Source: JABFRJ01 sp031374735 (GTDB lineage Bacteria > Pseudomonadota > Alphaproteobacteria > Rhizobiales > Hyphomicrobiaceae). Taken from it: a stretch of DNA of 64,000 nucleotides. The stretch covers positions 11,729 to 75,728 of the forward strand of contig JANMGQ010000156.1 in NCBI GenBank assembly GCA_031374735.1, read 5' to 3'. The notes under the pieces were generated by a model that was given only the letters and a program-made list of their open reading frames with translations, was not told where the DNA came from and searched no databases. Positions 9,429 to 17,368 of the stretch are shown in pieces (the stretch's first letter is position 1; each line of letters starts with the position of its first letter). Both the position numbers and the translations under genes were made by a program.

Positions 9429-9447
9429 TGCCCGACGCGATCAGCCT

Positions 9448-9492
9448 CCGCCGTTTCGCACGTGCGAACAAACGGCGGCCTTTGCCTTTCTT
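9448..9492 (+). terminator. terminator of the tctCBA operon
   Basis: A 9-bp perfect stem (9448-9456 CCGCCGTTT with 9470-9478 AAACGGCGG) enclosing an inner CGCACGTGCG palindrome. It is followed by CCTTTGCCTTTCTTG, 20 nt after the tctA stop. Confidence 0.65.
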
Positions 9493-9642
9493 GCGTGCAT
9501 ATGCGAGACAAAAGGCCACGGTTAATCTAGGGTGCTGCATCCCTTTGGACAGTTGCAGTGCACAATGCCGGGACTCTAGACAGAGGCGCTAGTTTATTGC
9601 CGTGCGCGTCAACCTTCTTGGCGCCGAACAGGAGCCTGCTCG

Positions 9643-10398
9643 ATGAAAGTCCTCGTGCCGGTCAAGCGAGTTGTCGACTACAACGTGAAGATCCGCGTCA
9701 AATCCGACGGGTCGGGCGTCGAGCTCGCCAACGTCAAGATGAGCATGAACCCCTTCGACGAGATCGCCATCGAAGAGGCGGTCCGCATGAAAGAAAAAGG
9801 TGTCGCGACTGAGATCGTGGCTGTTTCCATCGGACCGGCAAAGGCCGCCGAGACGATCCGCACAGCGCTTTCTATGGGCGCTGATCGCGGCATCCTGGTC
9901 GAGGTCGGCGAAAACGAACAGATCGAACCTCTCGCCGTCGCCAAGCTGTTGAAAGCCGTTATTGCCGCCGAGAATCCAAACCTCGTTATCCTTGGCAAGC
10001 AAGCCATCGACGACGACTGCAATCAGACCGGCCAGATGCTGGCTGCCCTGCTCAAGTGGCCGCAGGCGACGTACGCCTCCAAGATCGTCCTTGAAGGTGG
10101 CGACGCCACCGTGACGCGCGAAGTTGACGGCGGCATGGAAGTCTTGCGCCTCAAGATGCCCTGCATCGTCACCACGGATCTGCGTTTGAACGAGCCGCGC
10201 TATCCGTCGTTGCCCAACATCATGAAGGCCAAGAAAAAGCCGCTCGACACCAAAAAGCCGGCCGACCTCGGCGTCGATATCGCGGCCCGCCTGAAAGTGC
10301 TCAAGACCGTCGAACCATCGGGCCGCCAAGCCGGCGTCAAGGTCAAGACCGTGGGCGAACTCGTCACGAAACTGAAAGACGCAGGGGTGCTGCAATGA
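9643..10398 (+). CDS. etfB: electron transfer flavoprotein subunit beta
   Basis: A 251-residue small ETF subunit starting MKVLVPVKRVVDYNVK, the family N-terminus. The ETF beta signature region (ILGKQAIDDDCNQTGQMLAALL, split by positions 114-135) is intact and supplies the AMP/partner-binding loop. ETF accepts electrons from acyl-CoA and other flavin dehydrogenases and passes them to ETF:quinone oxidoreductase. AGGAG precedes the ATG by 9-10 nt. The stop overlaps the etfA start by 4 nt, so the two subunits are co-translated. Confidence 0.96.
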   Translation: MKVLVPVKRVVDYNVKIRVKSDGSGVELANVKMSMNPFDEIAIEEAVRMKEKGVATEIVAVSIGPAKAAETIRTALSMGADRGILVEVGENEQIEPLAVAKLLKAVIAAENPNLVILGKQAIDDDCNQTGQMLAALLKWPQATYASKIVLEGGDATVTREVDGGMEVLRLKMPCIVTTDLRLNEPRYPSLPNIMKAKKKPLDTKKPADLGVDIAARLKVLKTVEPSGRQAGVKVKTVGELVTKLKDAGVLQ

Positions 10399-11339
10399 GC
10401 GTTCTTCTGATTGCTGAGCACGACAACGTAAACCTCAACGCCGCCACCGCCAAAGCCATGACCGCGGCCAAGGCGATCGGCGGTGCGGTGCACGTCCTCG
10501 TAGCCGGCCACAATTGCAAAGGCGTCGCCGAACAAGCCACCAAACTCGATGGCGCCGCCAAGGTGCTGCTCGCGGACGCGCCGCAATATGCACGCGCGCT
10601 GGCTGAGGAAATGGCCGCCCTCGTGACACCGATGATGGCCAACTACACGGCCTTGCTCGCCTGCTCCACGCCCTCGGGCAAGAACATGCTGCCACGCATC
10701 GCCGCCGAACTTGACGTGATGCAGATCTCTGACGTCATGAAGGTCATCTCACCTAACACCTTTGAACGCCCGATCTACGCCGGCAACGCCATCCAGACCG
10801 TGCAATCCGGCGACGCCAAGAAGGTCATGACCATCCGCACGGCCTCTTTCGCAGCGGTCGCCATGACCGGCAGCGCGGCGGTTGAGAGCATTTCTGCGGC
10901 AGGAGTCGCGGGCCTCTCGACGTTCGAGAAAGCCGAGATCCAAAAGAACGACCGGCCTGAACTGGCGTCTGCCCGCATCGTTGTCTCGGGCGGCCGTGGC
11001 ATGGGCTCGGGCGAGAACTTCAAGACATATATCGAGCCTGTGGCCGATGCCCTTGGTGCCGCTGTCGGCGCCTCACGCGCCGCAGTTGACGCGGGCTACG
11101 TGCCAAACGACTATCAGGTCGGCCAAACCGGCAAGGTCGTCGCACCTGATTTGTATGTCGCTGTCGGCATTTCCGGCGCGATCCAGCATCTCGCCGGTAT
11201 GAAGGACAGCAAAGTCATCGTCGCCATCAACAAGGACGCGGAGGCACCGATCTTCTCGGTCGCCGATTACGGCCTCGTCGGTGATCTCTTCCAGCTGATG
11301 CCCGAGCTGAAAGCCGAAATCTCGAAGTCCAAGGGCTAA
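10395..11339 (+). CDS. etfA: electron transfer flavoprotein subunit alpha
   Basis: A 314-residue large ETF subunit. The C-terminal FAD domain (about residues 190-310) has GRGMGSGENF, GASRAAVDAGYVPND, GQTGKVVAPDLY and GISGAIQHLAGM, the classical FAD-binding series. Its start overlaps etfB (ATGA), so the operon is etfB-etfA. A 3-hydroxyacyl-CoA dehydrogenase follows after a repeat-filled gap. That fits beta-oxidation or butanoyl-CoA metabolism, but co-transcription is doubtful because of intervening hairpins. Confidence 0.97.
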   Translation: MSVLLIAEHDNVNLNAATAKAMTAAKAIGGAVHVLVAGHNCKGVAEQATKLDGAAKVLLADAPQYARALAEEMAALVTPMMANYTALLACSTPSGKNMLPRIAAELDVMQISDVMKVISPNTFERPIYAGNAIQTVQSGDAKKVMTIRTASFAAVAMTGSAAVESISAAGVAGLSTFEKAEIQKNDRPELASARIVVSGGRGMGSGENFKTYIEPVADALGAAVGASRAAVDAGYVPNDYQVGQTGKVVAPDLYVAVGISGAIQHLAGMKDSKVIVAINKDAEAPIFSVADYGLVGDLFQLMPELKAEISKSKG

Positions 11340-11344
11340 CGAAT

Positions 11345-11515
11345 TCCCTTCTCTCCCACTTTTGGGAGAAAAGGTGGCCGAAGGCCGGATGAGGGGCAGC
11401 ATCAGCGGGGACCGATCAATTGGCCTGGGCTTATTGATCTAACGCCGTCGGAGCAAGTCGCCGCCCCTCACCCGCCCTGCGGGCACCCTCACCCCTCAGA
11501 ATTGAGGGGTGAGGG
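11345..11515 (+). repeat. intergenic palindromic element between etfA and hbd
   Basis: The gap holds several palindromes: a stem at 11352-11358/11363-11369 (TCTCCCA/TGGGAGA) followed by AAAAGG, plausibly the etfA terminator. There are facing GGATGAGGGGC and GCCCCTCACCCG segments. A perfect 13-bp stem lies at 11486-11498/11503-11515 with loop GAAT. Such GGATGAGGGGC/CCCTCACCC elements are common intergenic repeats in rhizobial genomes. The last hairpin covers the GTG at 11509, so it bears on start choice for the next gene. Confidence 0.6.
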
Positions 11516-11541
11516 AAGAGCAACACACGAAAGGCCCGGCC

Positions 11542-12429
11542 GTGACAGGTCAGACGAGTATTCGCAAGGTCGGCGTCATCGGCGCAGGGCAGATGGGCAA
11601 TGGCATTGCCCACGTGGTGGCCGTCGCCGGCTATGACGTCGCCGTCAACGATTTGAAGCGCGAGGCTTTCGACAAGGCCTTCGGCATCATCGAAAAGAAC
11701 CTGACCCGTCAGGTGTCGCGCGGCATCATCAAAGACGAGACGATGCGCGTCGCCATGAAGCGGATTACATTTGCCGAGAACTTCGCAGCTCTCGCCGATT
11801 GTGACATCGTCATCGAGGCTGCGACCGAAGACGAGGCCATCAAGAAGAAGATCTTCGCCGAGCTCTGCCCGAAGCTGAAAAAGAGCGCGATCGTCGCCTC
11901 CAACACGTCGTCGATCTCGATCACGCGTCTGGCCGCGGCCACCGACCGGCCGGAAAACTTCATCGGCATACACTTCATGAACCCTGTGCCGGTCATGCAG
12001 CTCGTCGAGTTGATCCGCGGCATCGCCACGGAAGAGACGACGTTTTCCAAGTGCAAGGAATTCGTGGCCTCGCTCGGCAAGACCATCGCGGTCGCCGAAG
12101 ATTTCCCGGCCTTCATCGTCAACCGAATCCTGCTGCCGATGATCAACGAAGCCGTCTACACGCTGTATGAGGGCGTCGGCACGGTCGAGAGCATCGACAA
12201 GGCCATGAAGCTCGGCGCCAACCACCCCATGGGCCCGTTGGAACTGGCAGACTTCATCGGCTTGGACACCTGCCTGAGCGTCATGCAGGTGCTCTACGAG
12301 GGCCTTGCCGATAGCAAGTATCGCCCGTGCCCCTTGCTGGTGAAGTACGTCGAAGCCGGCTGGCTCGGCCGCAAGACCCAACGCGGGTTCTACGACTATC
12401 GCGGCGAGAAGCCCGTGCCGACGCGGTAA
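11542..12429 (+). CDS. 3-hydroxybutyryl-CoA dehydrogenase
   Basis: A 295-residue cytosolic enzyme that interconverts 3-hydroxyacyl-CoA and 3-ketoacyl-CoA with NAD(P). The Rossmann motif VGVIGAGQMGNGIAHV is at the N-terminus. The catalytic His lies in HFMNPVPVMQLVE, with the Glu and Asn of the family in IEAATED and FIVNRILLPMINEAV. GTG at 11542 is chosen because an upstream GTG at 11509 lies inside a strong hairpin and adds residues absent from homologues. Likely roles are fatty-acid or polyhydroxybutyrate/butanoate metabolism; phenylacetate pathway membership (paaH) is possible but no paa genes are present. Confidence 0.93.
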   Translation: MTGQTSIRKVGVIGAGQMGNGIAHVVAVAGYDVAVNDLKREAFDKAFGIIEKNLTRQVSRGIIKDETMRVAMKRITFAENFAALADCDIVIEAATEDEAIKKKIFAELCPKLKKSAIVASNTSSISITRLAAATDRPENFIGIHFMNPVPVMQLVELIRGIATEETTFSKCKEFVASLGKTIAVAEDFPAFIVNRILLPMINEAVYTLYEGVGTVESIDKAMKLGANHPMGPLELADFIGLDTCLSVMQVLYEGLADSKYRPCPLLVKYVEAGWLGRKTQRGFYDYRGEKPVPTR

Positions 12430-12465
12430 CGCCAACGGTCAGAAAGTGTGATTGATCAACCGGTC

Positions 12466-12539
12466 GTGCAAAGCCACTCGTGCTTTGCGGATAGGGGCAA
12501 AGATCCGGATGCCAAATTGACCGGCAAAGGCCGGTCAAT
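12466..12539 (+). terminator. tandem hairpins after hbd, before gatA
   Basis: Two stem-loops lie in the 233-nt gap: GCAAAGC/GCTTTGC around 12468-12488 and a perfect 9-bp stem at 12516-12524/12531-12539 (ATTGACCGG/CCGGTCAAT). Neither has a marked T-tract, so termination is plausible rather than certain. They separate hbd from gatA. No gatC frame exists in this gap. Confidence 0.4.
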
Positions 12540-12662
12540 CGGTCCGGGATGGTTCCATGGTTGCGGCGCTCACGCGAATGCCATGGGGCTTACGCGCCGG
12601 AAGATTTCGGCTATCAGGGCGCCAAACCAGTGCCGCCCGACCGGCCCGCAGGATCGCCGCCC

Positions 12663-14153
12663 ATGACCGATCTGACCAAACTGACCCTTGCCGACGCCCG
12701 CGACGGCCTGCGTGCGAAAAAATTCACCTCGACCGAGCTGACCAAGGCATTCAACAGCGCTATCGAAAAAGGCAATTCGGCGCTGAATGCCTATGTGCTG
12801 CCGACGCCCGAACAGGCGCTGGCCATGGCGCAGATCTCCGACAACAAGCTCGCCAAAGGCGAGGGCCGCCCGCTCGAGGGTGTGCCACTGGGCATCAAGG
12901 ACCTGTTCGCGACCAAGGGCGTGCGCACGACGGCCTGCTCGAAGATCCTGGACGAGTTCAAGCCGACCTACGAATCGACCGTGACGCAGAACCTGTGGGA
13001 CGCCGGCGCGGTCATGCTCGGCAAGCTCAACAACGACGAGTTCGCCATGGGGTCGTCGAACGAGACGAGCTGCTTTGGTAGCGTGGTCAACCCCTGGCGC
13101 CGCCTCAAGGACGGCAAGGTCGACAACGCCAAGCTGGTGCCCGGTGGCTCGTCGGGCGGTTCGTCATCGTCCGTCGCAGCCGACCTGTGCCTTGCAGCAA
13201 CCGCGACAGACACCGGCGGCTCGATCCGCCAGCCAGCCGCTCTCACCGGCACTGTCGGCATCAAGCCGACCTATGGCCGCTGCTCGCGCTGGGGCATCGT
13301 CGCCTTCGCGTCTTCGCTCGATCAGGCAGGCCCGATCGCCAAGACCACGCGCGATGCGGCCATCATGCTCAGGCACATGGCGAGCTTCGATCCGAAAGAT
13401 TCGACCTCGGTTGATATGGCAGTGCCTGATTATGAGGCCGACCTGAAAAAGGGTGTTAAAGGCCTGCGCGTCGGCGTGCCGAAGGAATACCGCATCGACG
13501 GCATGTCCAAGGAAGCCGACGACCTCTGGCAGAAGGGCATCGCGTGGCTGAAGGCTGCTGGCGCGACAGTGCATGACATCTCGCTGCCACACACGAAGTA
13601 TGCGCTGCCGGCCTACTATATTGTGGCCCCCGCCGAATGCTCGTCCAATCTCGCGCGCTACGATGGCATGCGATATGGCCTGCGCGTGCCAGGCAAAGAC
13701 CTCATCGAGACCTACGAGAACACGCGCGCCGCGGGTTTCGGCAAGGAAGTGAAACGCCGCGTGCTGATCGGCACCTATGTGCTCTCCGCCGGTTATTACG
13801 ACGCCTATTACCTGAAGGCGCAGAAAGTGCGCACGCTGATCAAGAAGGACTTCGATGACGCGTGGTCCACGGTCGATGTCGTCTTGACGCCGACGACGCC
13901 GAACCCCGCCTTCGCTTTTGGCGAGAAGAGCGGCGATCCTTTGGCTATGTATCTGGAAGACATCTTCACGGTGACGGTCAATATGGCGGGCTTACCCGGC
14001 ATCTCGGTGCCGGCTGGCCTCTCGTCGCAAGGCACGCCGCTCGGCCTGCAGCTGATCGGCAAGCCCTTCGACGAGGGCACGCTGTTTCGCGCCAGCCAGG
14101 CCATCGAGGATGCCGCCGGCCGCTTCCTGGTGCCGGCGAAGTGGTGGGGCTAA
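12663..14153 (+). CDS. gatA: aspartyl/glutamyl-tRNA amidotransferase subunit A
   Basis: The amidase subunit of GatCAB, which releases ammonia from glutamine to convert Glu-tRNA(Gln) and Asp-tRNA(Asn) to the cognate aminoacyl-tRNAs. The 496-residue product has the amidase-signature triad: Lys in PLGIKDLFATKG (about residue 79), cis-Ser in the GGSSGGSSSSVAA loop and the nucleophilic Ser in TDTGGSIRQPA. C-terminal features (LTPTTPNPAFAFGEK, NMAGLPGISVPAG) are GatA-like. The start at 12663 is chosen to match GatA; a 38-residue longer frame is open. gatC and gatB, often neighbours, are absent here. Confidence 0.95.
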   Translation: MTDLTKLTLADARDGLRAKKFTSTELTKAFNSAIEKGNSALNAYVLPTPEQALAMAQISDNKLAKGEGRPLEGVPLGIKDLFATKGVRTTACSKILDEFKPTYESTVTQNLWDAGAVMLGKLNNDEFAMGSSNETSCFGSVVNPWRRLKDGKVDNAKLVPGGSSGGSSSSVAADLCLAATATDTGGSIRQPAALTGTVGIKPTYGRCSRWGIVAFASSLDQAGPIAKTTRDAAIMLRHMASFDPKDSTSVDMAVPDYEADLKKGVKGLRVGVPKEYRIDGMSKEADDLWQKGIAWLKAAGATVHDISLPHTKYALPAYYIVAPAECSSNLARYDGMRYGLRVPGKDLIETYENTRAAGFGKEVKRRVLIGTYVLSAGYYDAYYLKAQKVRTLIKKDFDDAWSTVDVVLTPTTPNPAFAFGEKSGDPLAMYLEDIFTVTVNMAGLPGISVPAGLSSQGTPLGLQLIGKPFDEGTLFRASQAIEDAAGRFLVPAKWWG

Positions 14154-14303
14154 AACTCATCACCGAAGCGGCGTCCTGGGGGCTCAGAGCAGCTGTCCGG
14201 CACCTCTCGGGTCGGGCAGCGCGCTGCGCCAGCGGGTCGCGCAGGCTTCGGTGTATCACTTGTGAAGCAAGTCCGATGCCAGACCATCCGACACTTGTAC
14301 CCG

Positions 14304-14933
14304 TCAGTGCACGAGATGGATCAGGTCGGGCTTGAACAGACCGGCCGCCATCAAGCCAAAGGCTGCCGCGCACAGGCCAAAGGATCCCCAGAGCAACAGC
14401 ACGGCGTGGGTGAGCAGATACACCGATGTCAGCACCAGCGCGATCTGGAACAGCGCCGAGGCAATCTCGAACAGGTGATACTTGTCGGCGGCAACGTCCC
14501 GCAGCTTCTCCATCGCGACAGCGCGGGCAATCAACTCGACGCGCCCTTCGCCCTTGTTCAAGCCTGTTTTGGGGTCGATGACAGGCGCGCCGGACTTATC
14601 GACCGCTGGCTCACTTTGATAGCGATTGGCGGTGTCGTTCCAGGTTTTGACGCGCGTCTCAAGGGCAGCCTTCACCGCCGGATCCTTAGCCAGCGCCACA
14701 TCGATGGACATCTGCTCGGCGGCGGTGCGCAAGGTGGTCTGGCGGATGGTCTTGGCCTGCATGAACGACCACAGGTTCGAGGCCTCGACGTTATAGCTGA
14801 TCTGGTTCGTTTGCGCGCTCTTGGCGAAGGTCTCCGCAACGGCCAGGAACAACGCAATGATCGAGATGAAGATCGCGATCTTCTTGTTGCCTTCGCCGTC
14901 TGCGCCGTGTCCGGCACCGTGCCCGTGTGACAT
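14304..14933 (-). CDS. DUF4337 domain-containing membrane protein
   Basis: A 209-residue protein of unknown function. A His/Gly-rich N-terminus (MSHGHGAGHG) is followed by a transmembrane helix (IAIFISIIALFLAVAETFA), a soluble helical region at about 40-150, and two C-terminal helices (ALFQIALVLTSVYLLTHAVLLL and SFGLCAAAFGLMAAGLF). This layout matches DUF4337. The start at 14933 has GGAGAG upstream, and an open frame to 15029 is rejected. It is divergent from the copper-delivery genes; a functional link is not shown. Confidence 0.8.
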   Translation of the reverse strand: MSHGHGAGHGADGEGNKKIAIFISIIALFLAVAETFAKSAQTNQISYNVEASNLWSFMQAKTIRQTTLRTAAEQMSIDVALAKDPAVKAALETRVKTWNDTANRYQSEPAVDKSGAPVIDPKTGLNKGEGRVELIARAVAMEKLRDVAADKYHLFEIASALFQIALVLTSVYLLTHAVLLLWGSFGLCAAAFGLMAAGLFKPDLIHLVH

Positions 14934-15117
14934 GTCTCTCTCTCCGATTGTGGTCCTCGACCGGCCCTGTGTGGCAAAGGAGACCAGGAATTGCCAGTCT
15001 TGGCTTGGCGATTCGCCGTTTTGGGTCAAGGCACTGTCGCATCACGTTCATACGATTTTTCCAGCTTCGCGCTTTCCGTCGCATTGCAGACACGGCGGGC
15101 AGCGCCGATAGCGAGGC

Positions 15118-15465
15118 ATGGCTGCTGCTAGGCCAAATGTGCGATGGGTTGCGCTGCTGGTGTACGCGCTGGTGGTGAACGCCTTCGTCTGGGCGACAAG
15201 CGCGATCGCGCGTCCGGTTGGTCTTGCAAGTGTGCTCTGCCACACGACGGCTGAGGCGCCGACGTCTCCGGGCGGCCCGGCCAAGGCTGCCGCGCACGAT
15301 TGCTGCGATATGGCGTGCGGTACCGCCGCGGTCTTTGCGCCGCCAGCGATGTCGATCGCCCTGATGGCGCCTGCCATCGTCGATGCATCGGCAGCCACTT
15401 TGTCTGCCGAGGTGTCCACGCCAATCCGCGGCCGACCATGGCCGACAGGTCCTCCCGCACGCTGA
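15118..15465 (+). CDS. DUF2946-like small membrane protein
   Basis: A 115-residue protein with an N-terminal transmembrane or signal segment (VALLVYALVVNAFVWATSAIA), then LCH, HDCC and a further Cys, and a second hydrophobic stretch. Cys/His-bearing small proteins of the DUF2946 type often sit beside copper-handling genes, and here PCu(A)C and SCO1 genes follow. GCGAGGC precedes the ATG. Metal binding is inferred from the Cys/His pattern and context only. Confidence 0.6.
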   Translation: MAAARPNVRWVALLVYALVVNAFVWATSAIARPVGLASVLCHTTAEAPTSPGGPAKAAAHDCCDMACGTAAVFAPPAMSIALMAPAIVDASAATLSAEVSTPIRGRPWPTGPPAR

Positions 15466-15525
15466 CGCGCGGCCGGTCAACCGGCATCAACACCGCCTCA
15501 TGTCAGCACTTGCGATGGATCACCC

Positions 15526-16029
15526 ATGTCGACCTCACGTATCAGCCGCGCGCGAATAACCGCGCTTACGCTCGCAGTCTTGGGCAGCATCTTCGCGCCC
15601 GCTCTCGGACAATCGCCAACCATTAAGGCCGGAGATTTGACAATCACCGGCGCCTTCACCCGCGAGCCGCCGAAGGGCGCGCGCGTTGCCGGCGGCTTTG
15701 CAACGATCACCAACTCGGGCGCCACGCCGGACCGGCTGCTTGGTGGCAGCGCCGCGTTCGCAAAGCGCTTCGAAATCCATGAGATGACCATGGACGGTGG
15801 CATGATGAAAATGCGCGAGCTGCCCAAGGGCCTTGAGATCAAGCCCGGCGAAAAGGTCGAACTGAAACCGGGCGGTTATCACGTCATGTTCATGGATCTG
15901 ACCGAGGCGCCGGTTCCTGGCAAGCCTATGAAGGCAAAGCTGCGGTTCGAGAAAGCCGGTGAAGTCGACGTGGAGTTCGCTGTTACGCCGATGGGGGCGA
16001 GCACACCCAAATCACAGCACCATCATTGA
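15526..16029 (+). CDS. periplasmic copper chaperone PCu(A)C
   Basis: A 167-residue exported protein with a signal peptide (residues 1 to about 28) and a PCuAC domain. The copper ligands follow the H-x-M...H-x-M scheme: HEMTMDGGMMKM at about 85-96 and GGYHVMFMDL at about 117-126. An extra His-rich C-terminus (QHHH) could add metal binding. PCu(A)C delivers Cu(I) to the Cu(A) or Cu(B) centre of cytochrome oxidase, often together with SCO proteins. The SCO gene follows 9 nt downstream, which supports this role. Confidence 0.92.
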   Translation: MSTSRISRARITALTLAVLGSIFAPALGQSPTIKAGDLTITGAFTREPPKGARVAGGFATITNSGATPDRLLGGSAAFAKRFEIHEMTMDGGMMKMRELPKGLEIKPGEKVELKPGGYHVMFMDLTEAPVPGKPMKAKLRFEKAGEVDVEFAVTPMGASTPKSQHHH

Positions 16030-16038
16030 GGGCCTGCC

Positions 16039-16638
16039 ATGACCGCGCTCAAGATCATCCGCTACACAGCCTGGGCCGCGGTCGCGGCCCTGGCACTTGT
16101 GGCCGGCCTCGTGGCTCTCGGTATGAAGCCAGGCGGCGGCAACAGGCCACTCTCGGCACAGATCGGCGGACCTTTCTCGCTTATCTCGCATGAAGGCAAG
16201 CGCGTCACGGACAAGGACTTCGCGGGCAAGCCGTTCGCGTTGTTTTTCGGCTTTGCCAATTGCCCGGACATCTGTCCGACGACGCTGCTGGAATTGACCA
16301 ACCGCATGGGCGAACTCGGCCCGCTCGCAAGGGATCTACGGATCGCTTTCATAACCGTCGATCCTGAGCAGGACACGCCCGCATTCCTCACGACGTACCT
16401 GTCGAACTTCGACCCGCGCATTGTCGGTTTGACCGGCACACCGGCCGAGATCGCCGACATCGCGAAAAAGTATCGCGCGCTATATCAGAAGGTGCCGACA
16501 TCCACGGGCTACACGATGAACCACGAGGCATCCGTGTATCTGATGGACAAGGCTGGCAAGTTCGTTGGCTCGCTGAACTATCAGGAACCCGCGGACGTGC
16601 AGCGCAAGAAACTGGAGCGGTTTTTGTCGGCGGGTTGA
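16039..16638 (+). CDS. SCO1/SenC family copper/thiol protein
   Basis: A 199-residue protein anchored by one N-terminal helix (AWAAVAALALVAGLVALGM) with a periplasmic thioredoxin-like domain. The copper/disulfide motif is CPDICPTT at about residues 75-82, and the third ligand is His in NHEASVYLMD. SCO proteins mature the Cu(A) centre of cytochrome c oxidase as metallochaperone or thiol reductase. The gene is co-transcribed with the PCu(A)C gene (9-nt gap). Its 3' end is 4 nt from the convergent ccdB stop. Confidence 0.95.
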   Translation: MTALKIIRYTAWAAVAALALVAGLVALGMKPGGGNRPLSAQIGGPFSLISHEGKRVTDKDFAGKPFALFFGFANCPDICPTTLLELTNRMGELGPLARDLRIAFITVDPEQDTPAFLTTYLSNFDPRIVGLTGTPAEIADIAKKYRALYQKVPTSTGYTMNHEASVYLMDKAGKFVGSLNYQEPADVQRKKLERFLSAG

Positions 16639-16642
16639 GATG

Positions 16643-16957
16643 TTAAACGCCAACAAACACAAGATCGAGGGCGCGGCGGATGTCCCATTGGCGGTCCTGG
16701 ACAGATGCAACCACTGATCCGATTTCCTTGCGCGTCAAAACGCTCATGCGGTCGGCGATCATGTGATAGCGTTTTCCGGCAACTTCGAACTCGGGCCGCA
16801 TCTTGCTGATCGGCTTGAAGTCATTGATCGGGGCAAGGGGCGCGACCACACGTGTCTCAAGATCCGACATCAGGTCAGCTTGCAAAATGACAACCAGTGC
16901 CACCGCACGCCGGCGATCGCCCGTTGGTCGCAAACGGCAGATATCAAACTGTTGCAT
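16643..16957 (-). CDS. ccdB: CcdB family toxin
   Basis: A 104-residue protein aligned over its length with plasmid CcdB, the gyrase poison of F: an N-terminal MQQFDICRL strand, a VVAPLAPIN segment, and the C-terminal helix QWDIRRALDLVF. In E. coli CcdB the last residues W-G-I contact GyrA; here they read V-G-V, so the key Trp is absent. The start at 16957 overlaps the ccdA stop by 1 nt (TGATG), typical of coupled toxin-antitoxin translation. It is probably a chromosomal addiction or stress module, possibly with altered target binding. Confidence 0.85.
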   Translation of the reverse strand: MQQFDICRLRPTGDRRRAVALVVILQADLMSDLETRVVAPLAPINDFKPISKMRPEFEVAGKRYHMIADRMSVLTRKEIGSVVASVQDRQWDIRRALDLVFVGV

Positions 16958-17196
16958 CACCACACCCGATGCGCATCGCACCACAGCCCGTTGCGTTCGA
17001 GCTCGACGTTACTCTCCTCGATCGCCTCGCGGTTGGCTTCGCGCCACTGCGCTTCGCGCTTGGCTTTGAGTTCGGCGCGCAAGGCCGCGTCCAGAATACC
17101 CGATACATTGAGGCCGGCGGCCTTGGCTTCCGCTGCGATCTGCGGGTCAATCGAGACGTTGATCGCGCGTTTCTTGACCGGTGCTGGCGCGGGCAT
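16957..17196 (-). CDS. ccdA: CcdA family antitoxin
   Basis: A 79-residue antitoxin: N-terminal ribbon-helix-helix DNA-binding half (RAINVSIDPQIAAEAKAAGL) and a disordered C-terminal half (EESNVELERNGLWCD) that would wrap and neutralise CcdB. The gene precedes ccdB, as in the F plasmid. The start at 17196 has GGAG 8 nt upstream; a 5-codon longer frame exists to 17211. CcdA-type antitoxins normally repress their own operon together with the toxin, so an operator is expected in 17200-17368. None was identified by eye. Confidence 0.85.
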   Translation of the reverse strand: MPAPAPVKKRAINVSIDPQIAAEAKAAGLNVSGILDAALRAELKAKREAQWREANREAIEESNVELERNGLWCDAHRVW

Positions 17197-17368
17197 GACG
17201 GTGCTCCACATCTGAAATGCGCATTCATTGTGCGCATGCTAGATGCGCAATCGATGGGCGTCAATCAGATCGTTGCTGGCAGGTCGCCGCTTGTGCCAAT
17301 CGGGCTTCCCTTGCCACGCCGCCGTGGTTGCTTCAGGTTCCGTCGATCTCTCGACATGGTGACCCATC

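Noticed and set aside
12430..12662. gatC upstream of gatA
   Set aside because: The gap was examined for a frame of about 95 codons with GatC motifs; only hairpins and short frames are present.
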